This document shows positions 36,101 through 45,505 of a stretch of DNA of 64,000 nucleotides, one piece after another. Source of the stretch: Distichodus sexfasciatus (Eukaryota; Chordata; Actinopteri; Characiformes; Distichodontidae); contig JAVGVS010000021.1 in NCBI GenBank assembly GCA_032718565.1, positions 4,182,047 to 4,246,046 on the forward strand, written 5' to 3'. Under the pieces are notes generated by a model. That model was not told the DNA's origin and ran no database searches. It saw only the letters and a list, made by a program, of their open reading frames with translations. How positions within the stretch are numbered: position 1 is the stretch's first letter; every line of letters starts with the position of its first letter. Position numbers and translations under genes: made by a program.

Positions 36101-39100
36101 TTTGCTATGCGAGACCTGACCTGTACTTTTGGTCAACTTTGACCTGGCCACCCTAGCCTTCCAAATGCCTTGGGGACTTTCTGCACTGCATGACTCCTTA
36201 TAAATCACAAGTGCTTGGACCTCTATCTTGGACCAACAAGTGGCCTGTTGTCTCTGCAGGCACTTCCATAAATTTCATTGACCTTTAAAACTGCACTCCA
36301 TATAGACATAAATACTGTTCAATTAAAGCAAAGGGTTCACATCTTTAACATCACATCTATCATTTATTTCAAATACAGTATGCTGGAGCACTCATGCCAG
36401 GTCAACTGGTCTGAGCTGCTTATGGGTCATGAAAATGTCGCCTGTAGTATGACTGTTTTATCAATAGCCCAGTTTGTTCCAGTACTTGGAGGTTTGGCCA
36501 GCCAGGTCAGCTCAGCTGATTATTTTGGGAGGGTTACTTGCTAATTAAACTTTGAACTGTGAACTGCAGTGTGAGACATTTTCTAGATATCTCAATCTAA
36601 AAACAGAATGCTGTCTCAGGTTTTAAAGATGGTTGACAACCTACAACTGTAAAATGACAAACAACAAAATGGCAAAGAAGCATCAATTTTTCAATTATGT
36701 GAAGTTATTTTATTATCCATCCATCCTGGGACTCTTGCATGTCTTGAAAATATTAACCTTGTGTTTAGTTGTGCATTACATGCGAAGGCATAATTTGTTC
36801 TACAAATGGATGATCTATTCTAGGCTCTTTTTATCTGTTGAATAGATCCCTAGAAACTAATTTTCTCCGTTCCTCATAACTATTCACCATATTCATCAGT
36901 ACACAGGGTTCTGTACGCGTACTGCTGAATCACAAACATGGTTGTTTATCCTGAGAGTGCTTTTGAAAAGATGAAACAGTGTTAATAAAACTGAACATGC
37001 AAAATAACATATTATTTGCAAAAAACAGCATAATTAGTAATAGGTAGCATTACGAATATTTTGTTTTGAGGGACATGAACGTTTTTGTTTTTTGGATAGT
37101 GCCTGTTTTCTCACTGCTTCTCAATTCTGAACTCCTGTATACAGTGTGTGCTAAGGGCCAGGTGGTGAGCCGTCAATATCGGATGTTGGCCAAGCACGGT
37201 GGTTATGTGTGGATGGAGACCCAGGGCACGGTGATTTACAACAGCCGCAACTCTCAACCACAGTGTATTGTGTGCATCAACTACGTCCTGAGGTAGGCCA
37301 ACACGTAACTGACCTTGTACTCAGAATTACGGTACCGTCACAACGACCACAATACCCATACCCTCAGCTTTCTTCACCATGTCTGTGTCATTGCTGCATT
37401 TCAGCGATGTCAAAGAGAAGTCCATTGTCTTCTCAATGGACCAGACTGAGGCACTCTTCAAGCCCCACACCTTGCTGAGCCCAAATAAGCTGTTCTACCA
37501 GGGTGACGCTGGCTCAGTCTCGGACTCTGGCATGCTCTTGACCCAGCTCAAGGAGGAACCTGAAGAACTGGCTCAGCTGGCGCCCACTCCGGGAGATGCC
37601 ATCATTGCTCTGGACTTTGGTCAGAACGCCACCCGTCACTACTTCTATCCTCACAACAACTTCAGCCTGTACTCCACCCAATCCTTTGACGGCATGTCTC
37701 CCCAGCTCCTGCATGCATGAACTCCTATTAATACTTTCATTATTCCTCATCCTCTACCTCGAAATCACAATCTGCACACATGTAGTGCCCTAGTCGTAAG
37801 CTTCGCATTTGCAGTCTGTAAGAGTTGCGCTGTTGTAGCTTGGCTTTGCGGCAGGATACGCGTTATAAGGTAACGGGAGGGAAGACTGATTTCAGCTCAC
37901 TGCTCTAAAGCTAATTGCTTTGACTTACGGGTACATAAAATATTGTATTAGTTTTGTAATTTTTTGAAAATAAACAGTCCTTTGTTTTTATTGTTTTCCT
38001 ATTGTGCATGATTGGGTGTTCTGTCATAATGGTGCTGGGTTGTGATTGGTGTATTAATTTACCCTTGACAAATTTTTTTTCTGTTTGCATGCTGTGAACT
38101 AATCGTTGTTTTGCCTGTTTTAAACATTGGGAGCGTGTTTGGTCACTTTTAACCATCAGAATTTCCCCTTTCCATACTCACACTCACAACTTCATTTTCA
38201 AAATTTCTTGTTCGGTTAGACTTTAGCATTCACCTCCATGTTATTGATTTTTTCTGTAGGAGTATGCAACCTAATACACTAACAGTGATACCACATTTAT
38301 TGTCTGTTCAGTATTTAACAAAGAAATGTTGACATCATCCAAGTAGGGTCAGGTTCAGTGTGCAATGGTTACTTCATCTGACACCTTTGCTCTAACCCTG
38401 GCGTTCACAGGAAGTCCACAATTTGAAGAACAAGCTGTCTTTTTCGAGTCCTCCTCCACTCAGACTGCTGTCAGCAAGTTGTGGAAAATGGAGTCTCCCC
38501 AGTCTGACACTGAGAGCAGCCTGGCCAAAACTCCTTCCTCCTCCATCTCTATGCTGAACACCTCTGGCACCAGCTCCACAGTATGTTCCCTGCTCTCCAT
38601 CTTTATAAGCCCCAGTGGCTCTGTACAACCTTTATAAATTACATAAACAGGTTATATGCTTGTGTTGTGGGGTAGTGGTGATCTAATGGTAGGATGTTCA
38701 CTCATCAAGAGGTCATTGGTTCATATCCTACCTCCAGTATAACCACCACTGAGTCCCTGAGCAAGACCATTAACCCCAAGTTGCTCCAGGGAGGTTGTCC
38801 CTGTAATTAAGAAATGGACGTGAGGCTGGATAAGAGTGTATGCTAAATGCTGTAAATGTATATTACAGCCTGACAGTCCGGGAGGAGACTTCAGTGGGGA
38901 TTTCAGCGGAGCAGAATTGAGGGTCGAGCTGACAGAAAGGCTCTTTGCCCCGGACAAGGAGACTTCAAGTGACACTCAGGTGAGTGATTGAATCGCACAT
39001 ATAACCTTGCATGTGATATGAAGGATTGATTTCAAGTTGGAGACAATGGTAATAAATAAATGGTAATAAAGTGGTAATAAAAACACTGGCTCCAAAGGCC

Positions 39101-40598
39101 ATCCTTGACATTTAACTCAACATTTTGTAACTTCTTATGTCAGTTGACGAACGCAGACTCAATGGGATATCGAGTTGCATCATGCCACGGTATTAGATTT
39201 TAGACACCAAAGGACGCAGTGCAAATGTACTCTGCTTTCTGGTTTTATGCAGTTTCACCCAAGTGACCTAGACCTGGAGACGCTTGCTCCCTACATCCCC
39301 ATGGATGGCGAGGACTTCCAGCTGAACCCCTTTGGTCAAGAAGAGCCTTTATTGGAGACAGGCCCAACTGTTTTTACCACATCTCAACATATCTTCAGTG
39401 ACGTCGCCAGTTTCTTTCAACCCCTGGGCCCCTTTCCATCTGACCGCTGCCCTAGCTCCTACCCAGACATGAACCTTGTGTCCCCTTATCGGTCTCCTGC
39501 CAGCACCCCTCATGCCTCTAAAGGGAGCATAGAGAGACTGCAGTGGCCCCCGGACCCACACCCATTATCATTCAGACTGTCTGAGATGAATGGACAGAAC
39601 GCTCCAAATCTGTCGTGTGCTAAACCACAGCAAAGGTAAGAAGCCTTCTGCTGTGATACAATTAGCTTTTTGTTATTATTCCAATAATTAGTATTAAAAA
39701 TCTTTTTTTTTTTTGTTACAGGGGCTTTGAAAGCTTTTCACAATCGGGTGAAGATTTGAGTCTTGGACTGGCCAATCCCTTTAAACGCAAGAGGCAGACA
39801 CAGTACAGTTCCTCTTGCTCATTCTCCAACGTCAATGAGGTATCGTTTAAGGAAATCCACTGTACATATTGCTCAACATAAATGTAACTTTAGTATTTAG
39901 TCATTTATGTTGCAATATTCAGCAGAAGGAGATTTTACGCAGTAACTCAAAGGCGGATGTTTGGAAGCGAATGAAGACGGTTACCGCTGACAACTGTGCT
40001 TTTTCTACCAGAAAGCCCACAAACCCCAGAGTGCTAGAAGGTACACTGGAGTACACTTGTCTTTTGTTAATACATCTTTTCTTTCAGTCTGTCTCTTAGT
40101 GCCTGCCTCTTCTTCTGAAGCTGCCACTTGTCCTACTTTTCTGCTTTTTTAGAGAACTTTTCACCAGGGCGAGAAGGCATGACTTCTCACCACAGCCTTA
40201 ATCAGCCTCCTCCAGGCAAGCAGACATCTGGAGAACTCTGCCAGTCCTTCACAGAGCGGTTCTGTCCGCCCAGATACAATCAGTACAACATGCTGCCTTC
40301 CCCTAAACACACAGGTTAGTACAAACAAACACACACACACACACACATGCCAACATGCGCAAGTCTCAAACAACCTGATAAAAAGAGGGAATCTCTCTCT
40401 TCATAACTGATCTCAAAACATGTTTCCAATGTTTCATGTGTCTCAGGTGTGACAAGTCGACTGCTGGCACCATCTTTTGACTCGTACTTTCTGACAGAGC
40501 TGACGCAGTATGACTGTGATGTGAACGTTCCACTACAAGGGAACCTTCACCTGCTGCAGGGCAGTGACCTTCTTAAAGCTCTAGACCAGGACACATAG
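21087..40598 (+). CDS. epas1: HIF-2 alpha (endothelial PAS domain protein 1), complete
   Basis: Sixteen exons join in frame into 818 codons plus TAG (human is 870 residues). Order: bHLH (about 14-67, [17 protein letters not shown]), PAS-A (about 85-155), PAS-B (about 225-330), N-terminal oxygen-dependent degradation motif LAQLAPTPGD (Pro403), C-terminal motif LETLAPYIPMDGEDF (Pro521), a basic NLS (PFKRKRQ), and C-TAD ending YDCDVNVP (Asn795) and LLKALDQDT. Role: oxygen-labile transcription factor that pairs with ARNT and binds hypoxia-response elements. Prolyl hydroxylation leads to VHL-mediated decay; FIH hydroxylates the asparagine. EPAS1 is chosen over HIF1A by the MTAEKEKKR start, MDGEDFQL rather than MDDDFQL, the 16-exon structure and the neighbour prkce. 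The start has A at -3 and matches the family N-terminus. Confidence 0.96.
21113..27761 (+). other. epas1: epas1 intron 1
   Basis: Large first intron. Contains a short LINE 3' tail with target duplications (25730-25879) and a possible hAT fragment starting near 26141. Open frames on both strands at 26439-27004 have no coding signature. No exon recognised. Confidence 0.6.
25730..25879 (+). mobile_element. LINE 3' tail with 12-bp target duplication
   Basis: The core (25742-25867) ends in an (ATGA)n tail. The direct repeat AAGTCTGGCCTA flanks it at 25730-25741 and 25868-25879. It is the same family as 48058-48196 (shared GGCGCCTGCCC-like, GGTCCCCGCCTT and GGCTCCGGTCCCCCC blocks). Confidence 0.75.
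27762..27952 (+). CDS. epas1: epas1 exon 2: bHLH
   Basis: Acceptor CTTCAG, donor G|GTTGGG (no A at +3 or +4, a weak donor). Encodes [30 protein letters not shown] and LDKASIMRLTISFLRT, the DNA-binding and dimerisation region. Confidence 0.95.
27976..28184 (-). mobile_element. hAT-like repeat copy (family with GTAGCT-rich end)
   Basis: The minus strand starts CAGTGTTAGGGAAGCTACTT, the usual form of a fish hAT end. It shares the GCTCTTGGC...GATGGAAGCAAGAAT block with the copy at 32985-33340, in opposite orientation. Confidence 0.6.
28253..28506 (-). mobile_element. tRNA-derived SINE (family A)
   Basis: The reverse complement starts GGGGCAGGTTGGTGGCGTGA and matches the copy at 47519-47770 along its length, ending AATGACAAATAATCACT. 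Confidence 0.75.
29761..30208. mobile_element. Possible MITE
   Basis: Left end CTTACACTATGCG (29761-29773) and right end CGTATAGTGTGAG (30196-30208) are imperfect inverted repeats around a non-coding interior. No clear target duplication, so the class is uncertain. Confidence 0.4.
31355..31503 (+). CDS. epas1: epas1 exon 3: start of PAS-A
   Basis: Acceptor TTCCAG, donor CAG|GTGAGC. Encodes MDTLYLKSLQGFVAVVSSEG, then DMIFLSDNVTKFMGLTQ. Confidence 0.95.
31597..31681 (+). CDS. epas1: epas1 exon 4: PAS-A
   Basis: Acceptor TATAG, donor G|GTGTGT. Encodes VELTGQNIFDFTHPCDHEEI and RENLTFKA. The preceding intron is only 93 bp. Confidence 0.95.
32234..32352 (+). CDS. epas1: epas1 exon 5: PAS-A/PAS-B linker
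   Basis: Acceptor TTTTAG, donor AAG|GTGAGA. Encodes TERDFFMRMKCTVTSRGRTV, then NLKSASWK. The first residues (GTVYGRRLKELH) differ most from human. Confidence 0.95.
32737..32939 (+). CDS. epas1: epas1 exon 6: PAS-B, with a GC splice donor
   Basis: Acceptor CTTTAG; donor AG|GCATGT is a non-canonical GC donor. Encodes VLHCTGHVKVY through PLDSKTFMSRHSMDMKYTYC to DE plus two bases of Arg. Only this border keeps phase with exon 7. Confidence 0.92.
32940..35401 (+). other. epas1: epas1 intron 6 (GC-AG)
   Basis: Begins GCATGT and ends ACAG. Carries a hAT-like repeat copy at about 32985-33340. The rest has no recognisable feature. Confidence 0.6.
32985..33340 (+). mobile_element. hAT-like repeat copy (same family)
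   Basis: Starts AGAGATTGGGAAGTTACTTT. Shares TTGCTTCCATCTTCG and the TTAACACCAAT..CAGAAACAC block with the other two copies. The right boundary is approximate. Confidence 0.55.
35402..35508 (+). CDS. epas1: epas1 exon 7: PAS-B
   Basis: Acceptor GACAG, donor T|GTGAGT. Encodes ALMGYRPEDLVGRSAYDFYH and ALDSDSMTKSHQN. Confidence 0.95.
35509..37144 (+). other. epas1: epas1 intron 7
   Basis: GTGAGT to ACAG. Open frames at 35831-36022 and 36278-36544 are short and AT-rich; no exon recognised. Confidence 0.6.
37145..37292 (+). CDS. epas1: epas1 exon 8: PAS-B and PAC
   Basis: Acceptor ATACAG, donor AG|GTAGGC. Encodes CAKGQVVSRQYRMLAKHGGY and VWMETQGTVIYN, then CIVCINYVL. Confidence 0.95.
37405..37619 (+). 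CDS. epas1: epas1 exon 9: N-terminal ODD (Pro403)
   Basis: Acceptor TTTCAG, donor G|GTCAGA. Encodes VFSMDQTEALFKPH and LKEEPEELAQLAPTPGDAII. The LxxLAP proline is residue 403 (human Pro405). The donor is placed because GAC TTT G joins exon 10 to give LDFGSPQFEE, matching LDFGNQNFEE in human. The frame stays open past the donor to a TGA at 37718-37720 (see findings). Confidence 0.92.
37620..38410 (+). other. epas1: epas1 intron 9
   Basis: GTCAGA to ACAG. The first 101 bp continue the exon 9 frame with coding-like codon use up to TGA 37718-37720; after that AT-rich. Confidence 0.6.
38411..38580 (+). CDS. epas1: epas1 exon 10: ODD linker
   Basis: Acceptor TTCACAG, donor ACA|GTATGT. Ser/Thr-rich and poorly conserved: SPQFEEQAVFFESSSTQT, later KTPSSSISMLNTSGTSST. 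Confidence 0.88.
38663..38860 (+). mobile_element. SINE (family B) filling epas1 intron 10
   Basis: A tRNA-like head (GGGTAGTGGTGATCTAATGG) and the tail GGATAAGAGTGTATGCTAAA, typical of fish SINEs with a LINE-like 3' end. It ends 8 bp before exon 11. Confidence 0.7.
38869..38979 (+). CDS. epas1: epas1 exon 11: acidic segment before C-ODD
   Basis: Acceptor ATTACAG, donor CAG|GTGAGT. PDSPGGDFSGDF then ELRVELTERLFAPDKE, equivalent to human LKIEVIEKLFAMDTEA. Confidence 0.93.
39253..39635 (+). CDS. epas1: epas1 exon 12: C-terminal ODD (Pro521)
   Basis: Acceptor ATGCAG, donor AG|GTAAGA. DLDLETLAPYIPMDGEDFQL holds the main VHL-degron proline (human Pro531). The rest is low-complexity Pro/Ser-rich inhibitory region, ending QWPPDPHPLSF and later AKPQQ. 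Confidence 0.95.
39722..39839 (+). CDS. epas1: epas1 exon 13: NLS region
   Basis: Acceptor GTTACAG, donor GAG|GTATCG. LGLANPFKRKRQTQYSSS, equivalent to the LKLKRQLEYEE nuclear localisation segment of human. Confidence 0.9.
39923..40040 (+). CDS. epas1: epas1 exon 14
   Basis: Acceptor is a tandem CAGCAG (use of 39923 adds one Gln; use of 39926 omits it). Donor G|GTACAC. Contains ADVWKRMKTVTADNC, equivalent to human HLMWKRMKNLRGG. Confidence 0.88.
40153..40314 (+). CDS. epas1: epas1 exon 15
   Basis: Acceptor TTTTAG, donor G|GTTAGT. ENFSPGREGMTS then ERFCPPRYNQYNML, equivalent to human [20 protein letters not shown]. Confidence 0.9.
40447..40598 (+). CDS. epas1: epas1 exon 16: C-TAD (Asn795)
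   Basis: Acceptor TCTCAG; stop TAG 40596-40598. SRLLAPSFDSYFLTELTQYD, then CDVNVP with the FIH target asparagine, and LLKALDQDT at the end. Confidence 0.95.
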
Positions 40599-42960
40599 AG
40601 TCAGAGCTAACGCTAAAGCTCCAGCTACACTGCCTCGGGCCGAACGGCCTGCTCTGTGCCTGCATCCACTATGCCTCTCTTTACTGCCCTAATCATCACT
40701 CATATATCTACAGCTTGGACAGATACGTGGAAACAATTTTCTGCTTTAGACTTATACTACTTATGATACCTATGAAATGTATATTTTATTTTAATCTGAG
40801 AGTTGTTACTTGTCTATAAGGTGTTTATATTGTATGTATGACATTTACTGATGTATATTTGTGTTGGAAAACACATTTTCTCTCATTTAAACATATTGTA
40901 CTGAGAGGAAACTGATGAATTCTTGGTGAAGAATCATAGTCAGATTTGCCAGTGATTATACTGGTGCATTTTTGCCAATCTCTTCTACTGTTTGTGAAAT
41001 GTATCATAGTTCAACTACATGCTACCTTTGATGACAATGGAAAAAGAGTATTTTGAAAAGAGCACAGAGAGATTTAAAAAACATTAGCACACCTATAAAC
41101 TTAAATAATGAACGCATATTTTCTAATCTGGACAGTTTGTAAAGTATCATTTCTTTAAATTATTAGCATTTTCTTTCACTCACATTCCCCATCGATCAGT
41201 CATCAACAAACCAGTGCTGTATATTTTGCAGCTTTTCCTCAAATCATATAAAGCACTTTATTTCAAATATCCTCAGATGGACCCATAGAATAGAGAGACT
41301 CACTGCTTTCTGTAGACCAAATATAAGAATGCAATACAACTTTTCAGACAAATCAGAGCCATTTCTGCACGTTCTTAGCCACAACAACCCAAATCTAAGC
41401 AGTTTATAGCTTGTGATTCTTTTCACCCGTCCACACAATAACAGCCTAATCTTAAAGTCCAAAGTAATGTTTTCTCTGATTAAATTTTACAGTGTTTGTT
41501 TTTGGTGTTCACCAGTGCCTTGGTACTTTGACTTGTCTACCTGGCAGTGGGCCTGGCGTGGAATCTGTAGCTTTCTTTCTGCATTGTGGATGTAGTTTAA
41601 GGTTAAATGTTTAATTAAGTGTGTATTATATTTTGCTCGAATGTAAATAAGATATATGTGATGATAATTATTTGTATCTAAGCCTATTGAGCTTTTTAAA
41701 CTAAATGTATTTAGAAACATGCGGAAAACAGTGGCATAACAACAATTGTGTTCAGCTATTCCACAATATGTAGCAGTTAAAAATACATTCATAAAAGAGA
41801 GTAAGTTAACGAGTTGTATTACAAAGTCCCATGTCTATCGTAAAGATTAACCAAACCGCTTTTCCTTTATACATTATTTTGATGATCCTTTAATATTTCA
41901 CTTGCTTTTAAACAAGCAACATTTCATTGCTGAAATGTTGATAAGATTGATTTAATTTAAAACTACCCATACTGTCCGCAACCCATAATGCACCTTCCAA
42001 ATAGGAAGGTAGAAAGTAAACAAGTAGAAAGTACAGAAGAGCTCCATGCTTTTCTCTTAGCTGTGAGACCCTTGTTTGGGCTGTTCTTATAGTTTATGTT
42101 TGCCTGTGGCTGTGTGTTATGTGACGAGAGAGCCACCTGCTTAGCCAACCCACTACCGCAGTGCTCAAAACACACACTCGCACTTCAGACATACACACAA
42201 AACAAAACACTTCAGACATACACACAAAACACTATATGGTCCCTTCAAATGTGAAGGCTATTTTTGTATGTACAGTTCATGCATAATGACTGTGTAAAAT
42301 ATTGATGGAGTCAATATTGATCTTAAAAAATGCCAGTAATATATCTTTTTTTTATTATCATGACTGTACTGACTAATTCTACTACCTGGCAGCCTTTAAA
42401 TACTGTCTGTATGTAACAGTGACGATTTTAACATGGTCTTTCCAAAAATGGAGGAAGCTCAAGGTTTCTTGGTCTCTGAGGTTCAATGAGTTTCTCTACA
42501 ATGACTTGACTCACATAGACTGAAACTAGTGCAATGAAACTAGTGCAGTAGCCTACATCATGTGTCCATAACTTATTTTTCATATAAACCAGGACTTTTC
42601 ATACTTTGTTTAGGTTCAGGCTGTGAACAAACTGCAGTCTCAGTACCACAATATAATACGAAACCTTAAATATATGATGTCTTTTACTGACACAATCAGT
42701 TAATGAGTTTATTTTTTTGTCCTGTGAAAATGTCTGCCTTGATCAGCTTTTGAAGCTTTATAGTTCCATTTGTTGATTTTCTGCAAATGTTTAATGCTTT
42801 TATGTATTATTGTATGACTTACTATACTATAATAGAACTTGTATGGGAACCAGATATAAGATTCTATAACAGATTATTAAAGTATTATTGGGGGAAAAAC
42901 GTGTACTCAGTTGAACCAAAATATTTCTGCCTGCTTTGATTATGATGTACTATTAATAAA
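40599..42960 (+). other. epas1: epas1 3' UTR (predicted)
   Basis: AT-rich, no reading frame. Candidate polyadenylation signals are ATTAAA at 42876-42881 and AATAAA at 42955-42960, so the end is uncertain. A 24-bp unit is repeated directly at 42181-42204 and 42208-42231. Confidence 0.45.
42181..42231 (+). repeat. 24-bp direct tandem duplication in epas1 3' UTR
   Basis: A unit starting CACTTCAGACATACACACAA is repeated exactly with a 27-bp period. Confidence 0.9.
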
Positions 42961-43522
42961 TCCAGCAGGAGTTCAAAGATTTTTTCATACATGCCAAAAA
43001 AGACTTTTGGGAGGGTGACGTATTAATCACTAGAACATTCCGATTTTAGTCTCCTCATCTCCTGAGACATAGCAACTGTAACTCCAAACAAGTGATTAGC
43101 GCCAAGAAACACAAACATTCATATGAAGAATAAACATTTTAAATTAAACATGGAACATTTCATTTGCTTTTGCTTCCAGTAGGGTACAGGAATTGAAATT
43201 TAATGATTATTAAAAACATGGAGTAACAAGCTAAGGCCATGCATCTTGAAATTTAAAATCCATTTAATAATCATGTAAGACCTTAGAAGCCTGTGGATGA
43301 AGTTTACAAGATAATTCTATTTGGGATTAATGTGGAAATCCATAAAAAAGCATGTCTGGGTTTCAGCTACTTCATCTGCTTCTGTATCTGAGTGACGTTT
43401 TAGAAACGATTCTGGTTCCAGTTGTTGGCAATCAAAAGTCAGTAATTTTTCTTTATTCTCAAGTGATTAACAATTTTGCAAAAAAACTAAAACAATGAAA
43501 GAGCAAATCAAGTAATACTGTA

Positions 43523-43705
43523 CTGTGGGTGTGGTCTGATAGTTTGGTATATTTAGCTATAAACCAGGAGGGCATGACTTCAAGGCTGGTTTTATCTTAC
43601 CTCCTGTTGGGCACCTCAGCAGTGCCCTTAACCACAGGTTGCTTCAGGGAAACTGTAGGAAATGTAAGCTGCTCTGGGTAATAGTGTCAGACAGATAAAA
43701 AAGCT
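43523..43705 (+). mobile_element. SINE (family B), diverged copy
   Basis: Shares the layout of the 38663-38860 copy: CTTAACCACAGGTTGCTTCA and GCTGCTCTGGGTAATAGTGT. More diverged. Confidence 0.5.
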
Positions 43706-45320
43706 GTTACTGTTGACAGATTTTTTTAAAAATCTTTTTTAAGTTCATTAAAAATGTAATAGTCAAATACAAGTTAATTTTGTGATATAAATGCAAATAA
43801 ATTACCATGTGGAGCGTAATCAGAGGCTTTGGGGATAATCCTTGATTCTGAGTTACCTGGCAAAAAGTAATCAACAAAAGGAACTGATCTAAAGGTAAAA
43901 TATTTAATTCCCTTGCTATATTTTAGCCCATTTGCTTGTTTTAATTATGTGGAAACAAACTGAGACAGCTTTGCAAGAAGAGTTGCTTTTTACTTGGTCT
44001 ACAGAATCACTGTTTTCTGTGTAGTTAATGTTTCAAGTTCAGGTTCAGCCATTCTAAATGTTGACTGATCCCCAACTCTCAGTCTCTCAATGCCAGTTAT
44101 TCAGCAGTTATTCAGGTGTCATGCTGTGCAGCTGCCAACTCAGTCTTTTATTCGCCATGAGCAAGAAGGTTTGTTTGACCCAGCACATCAAATTGCAGTC
44201 AGTCTCAGACCCACCAGTCCAAAAGTACAGGACGCGTAGAACTAAACTGTCACTACACTTGGAAACCAACATACAGTGAAATGTATTTTTGTTCAAACAG
44301 ATTTGTTTAAGATTTTTTAAAGGTTTAACAGGAAGAACAAGAACAAAAGGACAAGAAGCAAGAAATAGAACGGAAATAGCATTTCACAATGTAAAATCTT
44401 ATCGCATGAAAGGGTCTATGGACAGGCAAGTTTGATGTTTTCAAACATTTATATAGGAAACTTGAACATTGTGTTGTGGTCTAAATATTGTGGGTGATTT
44501 TTTTTATACTGTAATAATGAAGTCATGGTGCATCCAGCAATTGTTCTTGTAATATAGTAACAGTTGGTTTGTAGCCCAAACATATTCAGATAATTCACGT
44601 TTTCAGAAATATCACAGAACAATTGGTGTTAGATTAAACTGGACTATAACTTTATATATCACTCAGGCAGAACATGCAGGATGTCATCCAGAAACTCTTC
44701 TTTGCAATCTCAGTGTTCATTTTCAGTGTCAAAGGTAATAGCACTGCCTTCATTTTCTCATTGGTGCTCATTTGAGCTTTATAAACAGTACTGTTCTTTC
44801 TCACGCAGGCTGTGGAGCACAGCCAAGCAGAACTTATTCTCAGCGGAGCACACAGGCGTCTCCAAGAGTCTCACATACCATCCATACAAGGCCTCTGTGG
44901 CAGAGTACCATTTTCCATGCTTAAAGAGAACATGAAAACAACTATGTCAGCAAATCATACCAATCAAGCTCTTTGCTCAAAATTGAAATTATATTATTCA
45001 AAATATTCTACAGTAGGCCTATTTACAAGTTTGGACTGCAGTCCTGAAAGGACCACTGATGTCTGAATAATATTGGTTCAAATAGCTGAAAGCAGAAATT
45101 GGGTGGGACTGACCTGGCACCCTGACCTTACGTAATCGTCTAAAAACCTGACTCAAATTGTATTTTTTATTTAGAAGTTCACTTGATAAGATAATTGATT
45201 AACAATTTATACATTTTATTATAAGTTAATGATAATAAGTAGTAATATACTGACCTTGGATATTTGCCACAGTGCATTATTATTATTTGTCCTGTCTGAA
45301 CATGTGAGAGTAATTATTGT

Positions 45321-45405
45321 AAAATAAATAAATAAATAAATAAAAATAAATAAATAAATAAATTAATAATATTGGTTAATATTATTATTAATAATAATAA
45401 TAATA

Positions 45406-45466
<61 letters not shown>

Positions 45467-45505
45467 ATTATTATTAGTGTTGTTGTTGTTGTTGTTGTTG
45501 TTGTG
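45321..45505. repeat. Compound (TAAA)n (ATT)n (GTT)n microsatellite
   Basis: A tetranucleotide run (45321-45361), then ATT/TAA trinucleotides (45372-45476), then GTT (45477-45503). Three adjacent units, each one base away from the next. Confidence 0.95.

Noticed and set aside
21087..40598. HIF1A next to PRKCH instead of EPAS1 next to PRKCE
   Set aside because: The kinase tail (DWVLLEQRKIKPPFKPRI, KTKRDVNNFDQDF) is epsilon-type. The HIF protein has MTAEKEKKR at the start and MDGEDFQL at the C-ODD, both EPAS1 features, and its leader has the HIF-2 IRE.
45321..45505. Regularly repeated units that might suggest an array
   Set aside because: Simple 3-4 bp repeats without spacers; a microsatellite, not a CRISPR-like array.
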